This document shows, piece after piece, positions 47,901 through 60,500 of a DNA stretch of 64,000 nt. Made by a program: the position numbers and the translations under genes. A model generated the notes under the pieces. The model did no database searches. It saw only the letters and a list, made by a program, of their open reading frames with translations, and had not been told where the DNA came from. The stretch is taken from assembly GCF_048128805.1 (NCBI RefSeq), contig NC_136005.1, positions 14,893,760 through 14,957,759 on the forward strand. Reading direction: 5' to 3'. The stretch is from Centroberyx gerrardi (lineage: Eukaryota; Chordata; Actinopteri; Beryciformes; Berycidae). Within the stretch, counting starts at the first letter, position 1; each line of letters begins with the position of its first letter.

Positions 47901-50703
47901 CAAGCAGAGTTTTCACTGCCCCAAGATCACTTGCCAATCTGTTCTTTGCTAGAAAAGCTAGGATAGAATGGATAGCATTCGAGTGCAGAATTTTTTACAA
48001 TCCACATAATCCAGTCAGCACCAATCAGTGGACAGGAGGATAGAAAAGCATTATCAATTAACAGCATAAACTATAAGATTACAGTAGCTAAAGAGCAGGA
48101 AGCATTTCGCTTTCAAATTCCAGTCACAATATTATTCATATGTCGTGCCTTACAAAGATCTTGAAACAGTCATTACAATAGAAATAGTGCAGCTTCTGTG
48201 CAATAACTCTCAAGCATCTCTCAAAGTGAAACCATAAATTGGTAAGTGGCCAAGCCATTGCACCCTTAAGCATGACAGTTTAGTGCTTTGAGGCTGATTG
48301 GTGATGTGCTGCTGTCTCACCGATGTCACTGAGTGTGTAGTTGAAGGTGCTGGACTCTGCGGCGCCCAGCGGATTGTTGGCTTTGACCCACACAGAGATC
48401 AGCTGCACAGAACTGGACACTTGGAAATTAACTGACAGCAAGTCAGATCCCTTTCTGGAGCCTGTGTAGAAATCTGTCTGATCTGTGCGGTTTCCAGAAG
48501 TAGTTCTCGCCCTGAAACACGTGAGGCACAAGTGTCATGTGACAGCAGGTAAAGGCTGCTTAATATTAAACCGGACCTCAAACTAAATATATTGATGTAA
48601 CGCAGTTGATATTCAGCAAATAACTTGATACTCATGATTAACTTGCATGTTTCTGTGACTCCTTGCATCAGATCCTTCTAAAGGTTTTCCTTTCTCTTTC
48701 AAACTCACCACAGCTTTGAAGTATTCCTAAGATATGTTTCCCTTCCACTATTCCAAGTACAGACCACAACTTTCTTTTTGTCACTTATGACGTTCTGGAT
48801 GCAGTTTATGTTTTTGGGAACATCTGGTGGGTCTAAAGGACAAAGAAGAATGGAATGAAACAAGAGATACAAGAGAGTAGAGAACTTAAAACTACTATTC
48901 AGGCCAAACAGACAGTTTTGAAAGCATTTGAGGCTGAGCTGTAATACGTAGCGTGCATGAACTTTCATTCCAAAATGCTATATATCCACTTCTGAAAAAA
49001 AAAAAAAGACAAATATAAATTCAAATACAAAGGTGTTTCTATCCTCAAAAACATATCTATTCTGTGAGTAAAGGTATTAAGATGACTAAATTTAATAGTA
49101 ATCCATAATGTGCTTTGCTTTCATGCCATCAATCATTTTGCAAAAACTTTTTGAGCGATGGTAAAAGTGCATGTTCCAATGTACAGGCATGACATTATGT
49201 GTCAAAAAACCAAGCTCTTTTTTTTACTCCTTAAGTCGCACTGGGCTTTCACAGCCACAGCCCTGTGGTCACAATATGCAACTTATTTCAGTCAGCTTTG
49301 ACACTTAGAGCTTGGTCTAAACTTTCTTCACACAGTGAAGAAGAGAAAGCAGAACCATCTATGCTTCTTTTTACTGCTCTTGAACAAGTATTCTTCTTGA
49401 CAAATTACAGCCATTTGCCAACATGATTACTGCGTTGTGTGTTGTGAATCAGTGAATATCTGGATGCACCATGCACTGCAAAACATCCTGCACATCCAAT
49501 GGATTTTCCCCTTCTGTTGCAATGCAGAATTTATTTAACAAACTAAATTTTGGGCATATTTACAATAGTTAAAAAGTTTACAAAAGTTCTCTAAGAGTTG
49601 AATTTGCAATTGGAAGTCGAGATACTGGCACATGTTAAACTTAGGCTATATTCAGGTGTCACATGCTGTTACTCATATATCTCCAATCCATCAAATCACT
49701 ACGTAAACAAAGCCTGCAGTGGGGTGAGTGTCTCAGCAGGGGATGCCATGCTGCACATAGGGATTGGGCATTTAAAACAGAAATATAGATCATTCCACAC
49801 TCACATCCAGCGGAGATGTCGAGTCCACACGGGTCAAGTGCTGATCGACAGTGATTACACTGACAGCTGTATGTCCTGCACTCTGTTATGTTCACCACTT
49901 TAAGACACAGGGTTGTAGAATTGAAATTTTCGTGCTTCTTTGGCTCGCGTACATTGTCTGCATACATAGATCCCTTGCACTTGCAGTTAAAAGTGCAGTA
50001 CACCGTGAAATTGGAGCCTCGCTGCACCACAGTTCCAGCGCTGGACCATATAACGCATGATTTCTGACCTGTGAAAGGGACAACAAAGGCGTGGTGACTT
50101 ACACATGGTGAGATTTTCATGGTGTTTGCTGGTTTGTTTTCTAGCCCTTTAACATGTGAAGGCAGATGCCACTGAAATTGATCATGAATTCTTGATTTGC
50201 TGAGTTTGTTGCAGGCGAAGAAATGTAATTCTTCAGACCTGACTTTGTGGTTGTAAATCTATAGTAGGTCTAATCTCATAGTAGGATACATTTTAGAGGG
50301 ATATCATACAAATATGCAGCTAAATTATAGCCTATATCGAATAGGAATATTATAACAATATTATACTGATACCATAGGAACTACCATTGAATTCTATAAT
50401 AAACTCTATTGAGCGCCACAAACATATCAGTCCCTATAGAATATTAGTTATATATTAGTTAATATTAGTTATTTTCCGACAAAATAGGGCCTATCATCTA
50501 CATCCACTTCTTACAACTTTATAAAGTTATCTCTAATAATTACGTATATATATCTATAACCTATAGGCTACAGAATATCAGTACAGAAACGTCAGAATTT
50601 ATTATATTTGGCCACAAAGGAGTCTGACCTTACCTATGCAAAACTGTACCGCCAGCACAGTGATGACAGTAAGGATGGACCATGGTTTGGGTATTGTAGC
50701 CAT
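38984..50703 (-). CDS. il12rb2: interleukin-12 receptor beta-2 chain
   Basis: Type I cytokine receptor chain for IL-12 signalling. Coding exons: 50703-50634, 50068-49805, 48832-48709, 48511-48321, 47773-47631, 47129-46985, 44836-44763, 44022-43812, 43104-42922, 42176-42078, 41610-41458, 40960-40832, 40532-40436, 40188-40101 and 39460-38984. Phases agree and give 815 aa (human 862). Signal peptide 1-23. Cys-rich Ig-like domain in exon 2. Two cytokine-receptor modules in exons 3-6, with LWSQWST (WSXWS, 298-302). Three FNIII domains in exon pairs 7-8, 9-10 and 11-12. TM about 600-620. Box1 is NDVPDPANS (639-647), close to human EIPDPANS. The tail has an acidic run and ends GGKLTLDAVKIDCGSF, matching the human C-terminal GDKLTLDQLKMRC. 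Tail tyrosines are 720, 725 and 751. Its position between serbp1 and il23r matches human synteny. Confidence 0.93.
39522..40046 (-). mobile_element. GAATT-rich hAT-like MITE, copy B, perfect 8-bp TSD
   Basis: CTTGATAG at 39522-39529 and 40039-40046 flanks a 509-bp element (39530-40038) with CAGGGTTGGGC...CCAACCCTG ends. It is the same family as 24340-24893 but inverted. Shared internal segments include the GAACTCATCAATTCC and AACAGAACTGGAATTGAATT blocks. It occupies most of the last intron of il12rb2, 63 bases from the Box1 exon. Confidence 0.85.
41770..41995. repeat. interspersed-repeat-like AT-rich block in il12rb2 intron 10
   Basis: AGGGAACACATATTAACTAT followed by runs of TTAGTCATTACAAACTA, CTTATTAGCACC and CTAATTAGTGCTTAT resembles a widespread fish repeat with stepped ATTA motifs. 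Boundaries are approximate and no target duplication was found. Confidence 0.4.
43536..43737 (-). repeat. intron-internal duplicate, copy 1 (il12rb2 intron 8)
   Basis: Shares ordered blocks with 46630-46915: TCAGTGCAG...CATCTCA, GTAAG.ATAACA.ACAATACA, CTAATCACTG, GTGAACTGA, GACCCAAAGGAAAGGAAGCAT, CACAGAGATAAA and TGTGTAGA. It ends about 75 bases after the donor of exon 8. Confidence 0.7.
45630..46088 (-). mobile_element. teleost ACTTAAGTA-type repeat element
   Basis: Read on the minus strand it starts CAGTGGTAGAGAAAGTACTC, then ...TTTACTTTAGCAAAAGTAGC and repeated TTACTTAAGTA/TTTTACTCC motifs, an arrangement widespread in fish genomes. The far end (about 45630) is indistinct. It lies in the 2.1-kb il12rb2 intron 6. 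Confidence 0.55.
46481..46534. repeat. three tandem 18-19-bp units
   Basis: Units of AGAGATGCATATCT followed by GA or TTAGG, the third reading AGAGATGTATATCT. A minor local tandem repeat. Confidence 0.7.
46630..46915 (-). repeat. intron-internal duplicate, copy 2 (il12rb2 intron 6)
   Basis: Partner of 43536-43737, with an extra ~60-base insertion around 46738-46790. It ends about 70 bases after the donor of exon 6, the same relative position as copy 1. Confidence 0.7.
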
Positions 50704-50741
50704 GAGTCATCCGTAGCTGCCTTTCTACGTGTCTCTCACAT
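50701..50741 (-). promoter_or_regulatory. il12rb2 leader with AUG-stop and an overlapping uORF
   Basis: In the exon that begins after the acceptor AG at 50766-50765, ATGTGA (50741-50736) is a start codon immediately followed by a stop. A second upstream ATG (50710-50708) is 7 bases before the il12rb2 ATG (50703) and out of frame with it. That frame runs past the signal peptide exon. Both should reduce initiation at the main start; that effect is inferred. Confidence 0.5.
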
Positions 50742-51123
50742 GGCCACAAGAGTTGATAATTTATCTTAAAAAAAAATAAATAAATAAAAAAAACAGCACA
50801 GAAACGAGCAAAAAATGCATAAGGAACAGTCACGTTAAGGAGAAAAACTTTTGAAAAGAGTAACATTTTGGAGAGTAAACATTCACTGTAGATTCAAACT
50901 TTATTCTGGGAAAACTGCTTAGTGCTTGATAATGAATTTCCTTCCTGATTGCAAGAGTTATTATCCCTATATATGATCTATTTGTCTCATCTTGCTCATC
51001 TTGTGAATTTTAAGCAGAGAACATAACAACATAAAAGTTTGGACAGAAAGCGCCAGGCGGCTGGAGTAGCCTATACGATGACGGACGGTGTGAACTAAGA
51101 GGGAAAAACCGTGAAGTACTCAC

Positions 51124-51360
51124 CAAGACATCCCGGCATCATATTAATCGTTCTTGCCTGCTGCCCTTTTTGAAGCTTGGCCCATACCGTCGTCTCTCTC
51201 CCGGACATCTTTCTTTAGAGCAGTGCGTCCAGACCCTGATCAGTTCCGTGTGTGACTGCCGCTGCTCAAACACACTTCTGGTGTGATGACAAACTAAACT
51301 CTCAGTAAACCAGTGAAGCCACACAGCAGAGCAGGAGGACTGGACAGCTGTGCAGCTCCA
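51124..51360 (-). other. probable non-coding first exon of il12rb2
   Basis: A GTGAGT donor follows ...ATGTCTTG at 51124, about 360 bases upstream of the AAG acceptor of the coding leader exon (50764). The sequence above it is comparatively GC-rich. The 5' edge is not determinable; the end given is a guess. Confidence 0.35.
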
Positions 51361-51364
51361 CAAT

Positions 51365-52740
51365 ATTGTGGGTTAGACCTATATACCTCTACAGTAATAA
51401 AGTTAATATATAGTGATATACAATGTATAGTTTCAAAAATAACACCCTTATAATATTCTTCTTTTAATGTGTCTAGTAGTGAGTTAAAGTTTATAGTGAC
51501 ATTATCATACTTGATGGCATTTTTTTTTTAAATTTCCTATGGTATCACTATGATTTTTCTATAATATTCCTATGGATTTCAGATTTTGCTGCGAGATTTG
51601 TATTGTATCCCTCTAAAATCTATTATAGGAGTGCTACAGTTGTTTTTTGTACTCTATCTTAATACAGAAGTTTATTTTCAATAGCTTCAACCTTAATTTA
51701 ACTCACATTGTATCAAACTGTCTTAACTGTGTCCTAGGTTTAGCCGCTGCACTGTGCACATTCGACAAGACAATGTGGACACATGGTTTGATCACACATA
51801 GCCTCACATCACATAGAGGATGAAGGGACATGTTACATATTCTGAGGTATCTTAATTCATCTGTGGAAAGTCACCAGACAGATGTTCAGCCTGGGGTTCT
51901 GAATCTGTGACACCTGTGAAAGGGGCAGTTGTAGCTGAAGCAACCTCAGATTAATTTTCATCATCATATTGCCAACACAACCCAAACCCCTGTCACTCCC
52001 TCCAGCATGTGGTGCAGCCAGGGACTCTCCCCTGGCACACTGCTGTCTTCCTTCAGCGACACGTCACCTTTACATGTATAAGGACAGTAATGGGCTTGAA
52101 ATTACTAAAATAATTGTGTTCAAAGAACTACAACAAGTTTCAACAAGTGGTGTGAAGTATTAGATTGTTTTCAAAGGTGGCAAACAGGTGATTTCAGTCA
52201 AGTGTCAACAAAGCAAAAGAGACGACCTCCTGAAATTTAGACAGTTCTTGGTTTGAGCTCTCTAAGGAGGAAGTGAGACGGCTCTCTCAGGAAGTCCTAG
52301 AAACGTCTTGTAGCTGCAGGTGGCACATGGGTAGGCACTTAACAACAGCTCTAGGAGCAGATTACCATACGCATCGTTCAGCCATTACTGTCAGGAGGGA
52401 AACCCGAATCTGACTGTAGGTCTGGTTGTGTTTTGGAAACATTTTGCACTTGGGCACGGCACAGATAACATTAGTAATGTCAACACAGAGGTCACATCTT
52501 GATATTAAAATAACACAAACACTTTCAGTGGTTCAAACAGGATGGTTATTTTGAGCACAGTACAGGCATGTACATGATGAGGTATACCGATTATCAACTT
52601 CCATTCGTATATTTATTTCAAGTGGTTCAACATACTTTTAGTGGGGAAATTGGAAACGCAACACAATCCATCGAGAACCGCTATAAATTCCTATACTATT
52701 ATTACAATTAAATTCAATCAAAACCCATATATTACTCAGC
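51365..52740. other. intergenic region between il12rb2 and il23r
   Basis: AT-rich sequence with no exon-like frame; it must contain the il12rb2 promoter and the il23r 3' end. I saw no convincing regulatory motif cluster. Confidence 0.55.
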
Positions 52741-52749
52741 ATTTTCTTG

Positions 52750-52755
52750 TTTATT
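52750..52755 (-). terminator. il23r polyadenylation signal (candidate)
   Basis: Minus-strand AATAAA about 185 bases after the il23r stop at 52943-52941. Confidence 0.5.
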
Positions 52756-52940
52756 GAGGTCTGGATGATTATAACCAGCTCTTAATAATGTCACTGATCA
52801 TTTGAAGCATGAGGTTTCATCACTTGGAGAAAATGTCTCTGCATGCTCAGGTGTTAATGCTTTTTGGCTTTGTAGTGCAGAATTACCAGTTCATCTCTCT
52901 CCCAACATCCCTCTTCCTCCGTGTCTCTCATGTGTCTCAT

Positions 52941-54513
52941 CTAGTTGTGAGCGTTGTCGAGAGCAGCTTCTTGAGGGAAATAACCGTTAGTCAGTATGGT
53001 CTCAACCATATACGGAGACATGTCTGCCTCATCAGGAGTCATTATCTCACCCTGGAGTAAATCCAGAGACGTAGTGCCAATCTCCACCTCAGTCTCAATC
53101 CCACTCTCTCCAAGCAAGAAGTCTCTACTGAAGATACTTGTTGTTTCAGCGGTTTTAGGCGCTAAAAGGCCACGGACAGAGCCGAAAGTAAGTCCCAGAG
53201 GTGAATTGGGGAAATTCACCTCCACGCTGGAGAGCAAGCCTCCCAGAAACCCTCCAGATATAACTGAGCATCTGTCTCCCTGCTCTCCGGCTGCTACATC
53301 CCTCTGCTCTTCCTCTTCCTCTTCTTCCTCCTCTTGTAGAGCTGAGGCAGCAATCTGGGGTTTGTAGCTAACATGTTCCAGCCGCCCGTCAAGAAGCACT
53401 GTCCCGGCATCTGCCGTTTGCAATGTTGCCTCCGCTGCGGCCTGTCCCAGTCCGGTGTGGACCCCCTCTATGTAGATGATGGGGTACAGGTCCTCCCTCT
53501 CCTCCTGGGAGATCTCGATGGGGGACAGCGGAGGGTCACTGTAGCTGCACGACGAGAATATTTCAAAGGCACTGTCCTGCTGGGGAGCAAAAGAAAACAC
53601 ATAATGCATTTGATTAAGTCAGACTGAATCATTGAAAGTGGGAGATAGTAAATAAGGCACTGTTAAATGAGACAAACATCTGTCATCGAGTCGCTAGTGT
53701 TCATGGAAGAAGTTCACAAAGTGGTTGACAGCAAAACAAAGTAGCTGGATGCTGCCAGAGTGAGCGCAGAAAGTAACAAAATGACCTGACTTCCTAGTCC
53801 GGACTAATGAACCACCTCTATAATGAGAGAAACGGAGTACTGTTTTTCAATATTTCATTATAATAGAGGTGACAACAACAGAAAAGAATGCCCCTCAGTC
53901 ACAATGGAGCCAATTGATTTCTTTCCCCTCAGAAATATCTTTGCCATAATATGATGTTGCTGTTATTGTTGTTGTTGCTGCTGCAGTTGCTGCTGTTGTT
54001 GTTTTGGAGATTGTGGTGAATGTACTGCACACAGACTGAGGTAAACATGAATGTCAAAACAGTTGGTTTCAAAAGTGATGCATTATCTCTGATATGGTTT
54101 CCCCTTAGAAAGTTTATCGAGACTAGACAATCACTTCTGCCTGAAGGGTAAATGATATCTTATATCTCCTTTCTCTCTCTTGTTTATTTTGGAAATACCC
54201 CTTTTGGAATTGAAATACGCACTGGACCCACTAATGCTCTTTGATGTCCTTTCGATGAAACACATGCTAAATGTTCTCTCTAAACTCTATTAATAATTCC
54301 TGATGCATATGTGTATATAAGAGGTCTGCAGTGGTCAATTTTTTATTTATTTTTTATGGGGGTCTTAAGGGTCTGTTTTTGTGGGAAGCAGGTGGGATGG
54401 GGTGGGGAGTATACGTCTGTACACACTGTGTGTTTGTCTGTCAACCCATATTGGGATTTGTTTTTTTTTTTGTATTGTTTTTGTGAGAAAAGCAAATAAA
54501 ATATACATTATAA

Positions 54514-54545
<32 letters not shown>

Positions 54546-57500
54546 AGTTGGTTTCAGTAGTTTGGATTACCTGCAGTAGTTTTATGGCATTACTGTTTCT
54601 CAGTTTTGGTAACTTTTCAGCAAGACAGGCAGGTCCCAAGGATATACATTTCTGTTTTATCCTGGATGGGAAGAAAAAGGTTTTTATTATCACATGCAGT
54701 AATGATGCTGCATGCACTGCATTTAGGAAAATACAATACAATTTTAAACAGGTTTATTCTGCCACAGACATTACAACCACAGCCTTGATAACACAGTGAT
54801 TAAAGTAAAAACTATTCCTGCTCAAAATATGTACACATATTGATATGTGTATTATAAATTATCCCAATCTCACAGTGCATGAAGTACTTATGCAGTATCC
54901 CTAGAACCAAAGCCACCTATCAGGCTGGGGTGATTTTAGGTTTAGGTTTCTGTTTAACTGTCGCTGGATCTTCTCTATTTCTACCAACTGCTGTGGTGTG
55001 GCATTGTGCGAAAACGGAGGTGGTAAAACCACAGTGGCATTCACCATGGCTACTAGTAAAACAAAACCTACGTACTATACATTCCAAAACAGTTGGAGCA
55101 CAATGAGAGAACAGTTACATTTCTCATGATGACAATAAAGCACTATTTAGCACCTTAGGCAGAAACCATTGTATGTTACCTTTTCCTCACACAACTCCAG
55201 CACATCAAGTTGGCTATGATCGCAACAAAGAGCGTAGCAGTGACAACAAACCCGACCAACAGGTCATCTAGAGGAGACAAGAAGGGAAAGGAACACCTCA
55301 GTATACAAGTTTAGATGTCAGAGATGCTTACTGGTGCTCAAAGAAAATAAAGGGCAATTATGGTTACTGGAACTGGACTAGGAAATCCTCATAAACGACT
55401 ACCAAATGCTTTCAAAACACAGACTACTAGTAATAAGTTTGTGGGTGTGGTTTTAATGGGGTCATAACATGGCAGCAAGTGACTGACATGCAGGGTCCGC
55501 AGAGTCCGCAGGGTCCGCAGGCTGAGAGGAGATCAGGTTCCCCGGCGGTCCCTCTCCTGCTGAGGTGGACGCAGACAGCCAGAGAGCCAGAGATCCTTCA
55601 GGACAGTCCAGCCACATCTGTCTGAGCCCAGAGCCAGACACCGTCACTGGAGAGAGGCAAATGACCATCAGGCTATTCTCTATTAGGACTGTGCAATTAA
55701 TTCAACATTTTTAATCGCAATATTGACAAGTATAACTTCAAAATGTTATAGGCTACATTTGCTATGTATCAGTGGGAAAGTAGCCTAATTATTCTCATAT
55801 TGTGCAGAATTCCAAGACTACAAATTAAGATGAATGCTGGAAAAATCTTTTGATTTTACCAGTTCTGTCGTAACCTCTCATTTCCCCCCCTTTACTTTTT
55901 TAAGTTTACTTTTTAATTTGCTGAAGAAAAATATATGTAGAAAAAGCTGCATTCCTATGTATGATGATTCATATCAGAATTGCAATGTAGCAAAAACCAT
56001 CACAATATGAGTTTTTGTCATCCATAATCTCTATTAGGGACATCATCAGCCATTCACAGTCTAATGTATGTTTTGGAATGTAAGCAGCACGAGAATAAGA
56101 TACACATTCAAATAATTTTGAATAACACAAAGTAACAGCAGCCAGTGTATACACAAGGTGTCACATCGAAATAGAGAAAGGTAACTTCTCAGGTGACTTT
56201 TCACCAACAGAGGAAGTTCCAGAAATAGTGAGCGAAACATGCTGGTTAGTAACAGCCTCAGGGCTGCATGTGTGCATGCAGCCACATGGCTTCATATGCA
56301 GTGAGCTTCCTGTTTGTGGTCAAAGTAAGTTCTAGATAAGTCTATGATTCACTGAACAGACCATGAAAATGTTAATATGACAGCCAGTGCTTAAAATATT
56401 AATTCAGCTCACTAGTGGTCCTTTGCATTCCTGGTCTAGAACTTTGTCAAACAGGTGTTTACCCAAAACAATAGACAGGTTTAGTACATAATTAGGTTTA
56501 GGTATAACTTATGTTATAACCCCAACTCAGGCTATCTGTGAAATTAGTCCCCAAAGACAAAGAATATGTATATGACTTCATACAACAAGCAGCTATCAAC
56601 TATTCATCAGAAAAGATTAATGTCTAGCATTGACAGTTCACCGGATTACTGGAACTGAGAGCTGAAAAACCCTGCTGATGCACTGTGGGTTTGTGGGAGG
56701 GGAGCATCAATGGGATGAAAGATACGCACTTTCCATTATGTAAGAGTGGGCTGTGCTAAAACACAACATATGCATACTACTGAATAGTAAGTTCCCACAC
56801 TCTAGCATATACATGGGCTTGTTACGAAGCATTAGCCTGACAAAGGTAAAGTACATACATAAGCATACCGCAAACTGAACACCATATAGATGTACAAGAA
56901 ATGGCAGGAAATGGCCCACAACAAAAAGGTAGAGCTGTGTGTCCTTTGAAGATCAATCAAATTCCAACTGTGCTTTAATTTTGATAGAGAAAGTAAAACT
57001 CATAGTTCCAAAGTTCATATTTACCACAAGAAAATAAAAAATCAGCTGAAAGAAGTCAGCTGTAGGGTTGCTTTACTGTGCAGAAAACCTACTTTTTTAT
57101 GGACATAAAATAGCCTACATTAGACACACAGACACATGTACTGTACACACACACACACACACACAGGGACAGAGCACAAGAATAAAAATCCTCACTCCTG
57201 TGTTCTGTGTGGTTGGAGTGTAGTCTGCGGAGATAGATGGTGTAGTTTGTGATGAAGCCTCTATGCTGGTCTACAGCCAGCTCCTCCCACTGGATCAGGA
57301 TCCGTTTGGCCTCACGGTCCAGTACCGACACATTGGGACCGGACACTGGCTCTGGAAGACAGACAGAGTGGATGGTAGGTACTGTATGCCAGGCATGGGA
57401 CTGTCCACTGAGTATGTAGCGATTTCTTTCATTGTCTGATTCATGGATAGATAGCAAGCATGCAAAATCAATCAAGCGCTAAACTTAGACCTTCAGGGGT

Positions 57501-60500
57501 CATTTTTAGGATCTTTGCATTTAGGGCTGTGGGAAAAAAAACAGTGAGTGAGTTGTGAACCTTACTCTGTTCTTTGGAATAGACCAGGCAAGATGATGGA
57601 TCACTCACGCCCCTGGTGGTCACAGCATACAAAGAGACATTATACCTCACACCTGCAGTCAGACCTGAAACAGTACAGAAAGAGCACCGGGAAAACTAAA
57701 CACCCTCTGCAGCAGTCTCTTATCATTGTCTCAAACTCTCAATGGTAATTCACAAATTGCCAAAACTGCTTTTGACCTTTGGCTTAAGCTGTATTATGAA
57801 TTTGAATCCTCGACTGATGATTCAAATGATGGAAAAATACACAAAGTAATGTAATACCCCAACAAGCCACTAGAGTACACTGCTTGATCTCAGTTGAGGC
57901 CCTTGTGTCCTTTCTCATTACGTTTTGTACCACGTGGGAGAGAGTATATTTTGTGGTTGTTACTGTAATAGAAACTAAGCCATGACCGTTGAGGTTTTAC
58001 AGTCTAAACACACAACTATCTTTTTTTTTTTTTTTTGGTGAACATTTGGATTCTTTCCCTTTTTAATGCAATGGTGCATTACCAAGGTTTTATAAAAGTC
58101 ATTTCACATAGTGCTTTACAGTGATTTTAGAACAGCCAAGAGGGTTTTTACTCCACTTTTTACAAACATACATATAAACAAACAGCAAGACCATGACAGA
58201 CACAGCATATTGTGAATTGATAACAACATACAAATAAGACATAGCTGGGTCACAGACTTATCATAGTAGTACATGTATGTGTGTTTCTGTGTGTGCAGAC
58301 ATGGACTCAGCTGTCTTAATGGTGACTTTACCTGTGATAAGTGTGGTGTTTTGGTCTTTGGCCACTCTTTGCCAGTGCAGCCCTGCAACTCCACTTGTCC
58401 ATTCCACCACATAGTCCAGCAGCTGGCCTCCAGACGCCGGAGACGACCAGGAGACGACCACAACAGTGCCGTCACCTGCGGGAGCCAGCTCCCTCAGAGC
58501 CGGTCCAGAAACACCTACATAAATAAGATTATGCCTCCTTGTGCTTTATGCTTTAAATTCACAGATATAAAAAACATGCACACAGGTTTTTGTCTCAGTA
58601 TACAATGTTGCTGTACCTGAGTGTCTGAGTGGCACAGCAGCTGGTGGAGATTTCCCATATGAGGTGACGGCACTGACGCTCAGCGCCTGGACGCCTGGTG
58701 ACACCTGAACTGAACACCGGTTCACAGCAGCAGGACAGGTGACTCTCTGCTTCGGACCTTTATCCAGGAAGATCTCATACTGTTGCACCTCACCACTGTA
58801 ATCCTCCGGAGACGGAGGCTGGGGAGAAAACTTTACTCAAGTCCATGTTTACAACATCCAGTAAGTCTGTTTTATTCAATAAGCAGTATGATCAACTTTA
58901 GATGTATAACCCAATCACTCTACCAGTGGTGTCAATGTAAGAGCCAGAAGCATGGCACTTTCATGTGGTAAAACAAACATTTCATACTGAAGGCAGCTAT
59001 TCATTTCTCATTCATAGATAACACACATTACCTTCCATAAAACGGTCACAGTCCGCAGCCCATTTGTCTTCTGGGCGCCTAACATCCTCCAGACATGCAG
59101 CTGCTGAGACGGACCTAAAGATAAGTTTGACCACAAGTCAATAGTTTATTATGAGTGGTGAAAATCTCAAACATCGTGCAGTTTCAGTTACAGCGGTTAC
59201 GTGATATGCAAGAGTTTTCAGGCACATTAAAAGTCAGGTTGTGAGCTTGCCTTTGCCGGGGATTCTCCTCCTGAACGATGGACTCCATTTGCTGCAGAGC
59301 GGCCTCTTGCTGGAGGTGGGTCTCTTGGTCGGGGTGAGTCCTGATGTGGAGTTACATGCTCTGATCTGGAACTCATATTCTGTCAGAGGCTTCAGGTCAT
59401 CGACTCGTATCAGACCCTTACTGAGCTCTGTTGCCTCTCCCTCTACCTGCACAAAACATCAGGCAATTAGGTCACCTGTGTATCAACTGTGGTCAATTCT
59501 GCAAATAATGTAATGGTAGAAATGCAATTCTACCATTACCACCAGTAGTGACTAAAATCTTTTTGCAAACATCAATTTACCCAGGAGGCATTATCTGTGC
59601 TGAGCCTGACGAAGGATCTGAGACGGTCTGGGGACTCTGGGCTTCTCCAGTGCAACATGGCTGCTATGGAGTTATTCCAAAACTCTATCTGCATAATATG
59701 AGGGGTCTCTGGTATCACTGCAACACAAAAGAACCAAGTTGTTTGGTTGTCCATCATCCATGTAAGTGTCTTTGAACAATAAGCATTAGAAATTAGCCAA
59801 TAGGTTTTTGCTAAACTCCAAAACAAACATAATACAGCAATAGTAACTAGGTCGATGAAAGGATGCGCCTACGTAGTATGTTTGTGGTGCTAGACCAAAG
59901 TCATATAGTTCCAACATCAAATACCCTGAAGATGTGTGCTACCTGTTTACCTTTGGGTATCTGACATTGGGATAATACAGCAACAATCAGCAGTTGATTG
60001 CTGAGTCAAAAATACTGTTGCAACAGCTAACAGTCGAAAACTGAAAAAGAGATAAAGTTCACTAAAACAAAGGCTGCTGAGAGTGTGAGAGACAGTAGTG
60101 CAATTATTCACTACAGAGAGATACTGCAGATACAAAGAAACAGATGGCTGATAACCAGGTCAAATTAGTCAAACTGTGATAGACCAACTGCCTAAAAGGG
60201 ACAATTCACAGCACAGGATGACTAACTTCCTGAGAAGAAAATATGTCTTAACTGTTTTAGATTTTACAAAAATCTCAAAACATTAAGTATGTATACACAC
60301 CCACGGTCATGAGTTTATGCATGTTTAAATATTAAGTGCAAGCTTACCTACATCCTTCACACAGAGGATGAAGGGATCTGAATTTGATGCGCCGAAGTGG
60401 TTGCCAGCAGTGACGATCAACTGGTAGATTTCATTTTCATCTAACGCTGTCCGTGGCATAGTGAATTCTCCAGTATCGCGGATCCAATCAGAATGTACTT

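Noticed and set aside
47446-47952. 168-aa plus-strand frame
   Set aside because: Antisense over il12rb2 exon 5 (47773-47631) and flanking intron; no independent support.
49598-49903. 101-aa plus-strand frame
   Set aside because: Antisense to the il12rb2 Ig exon.
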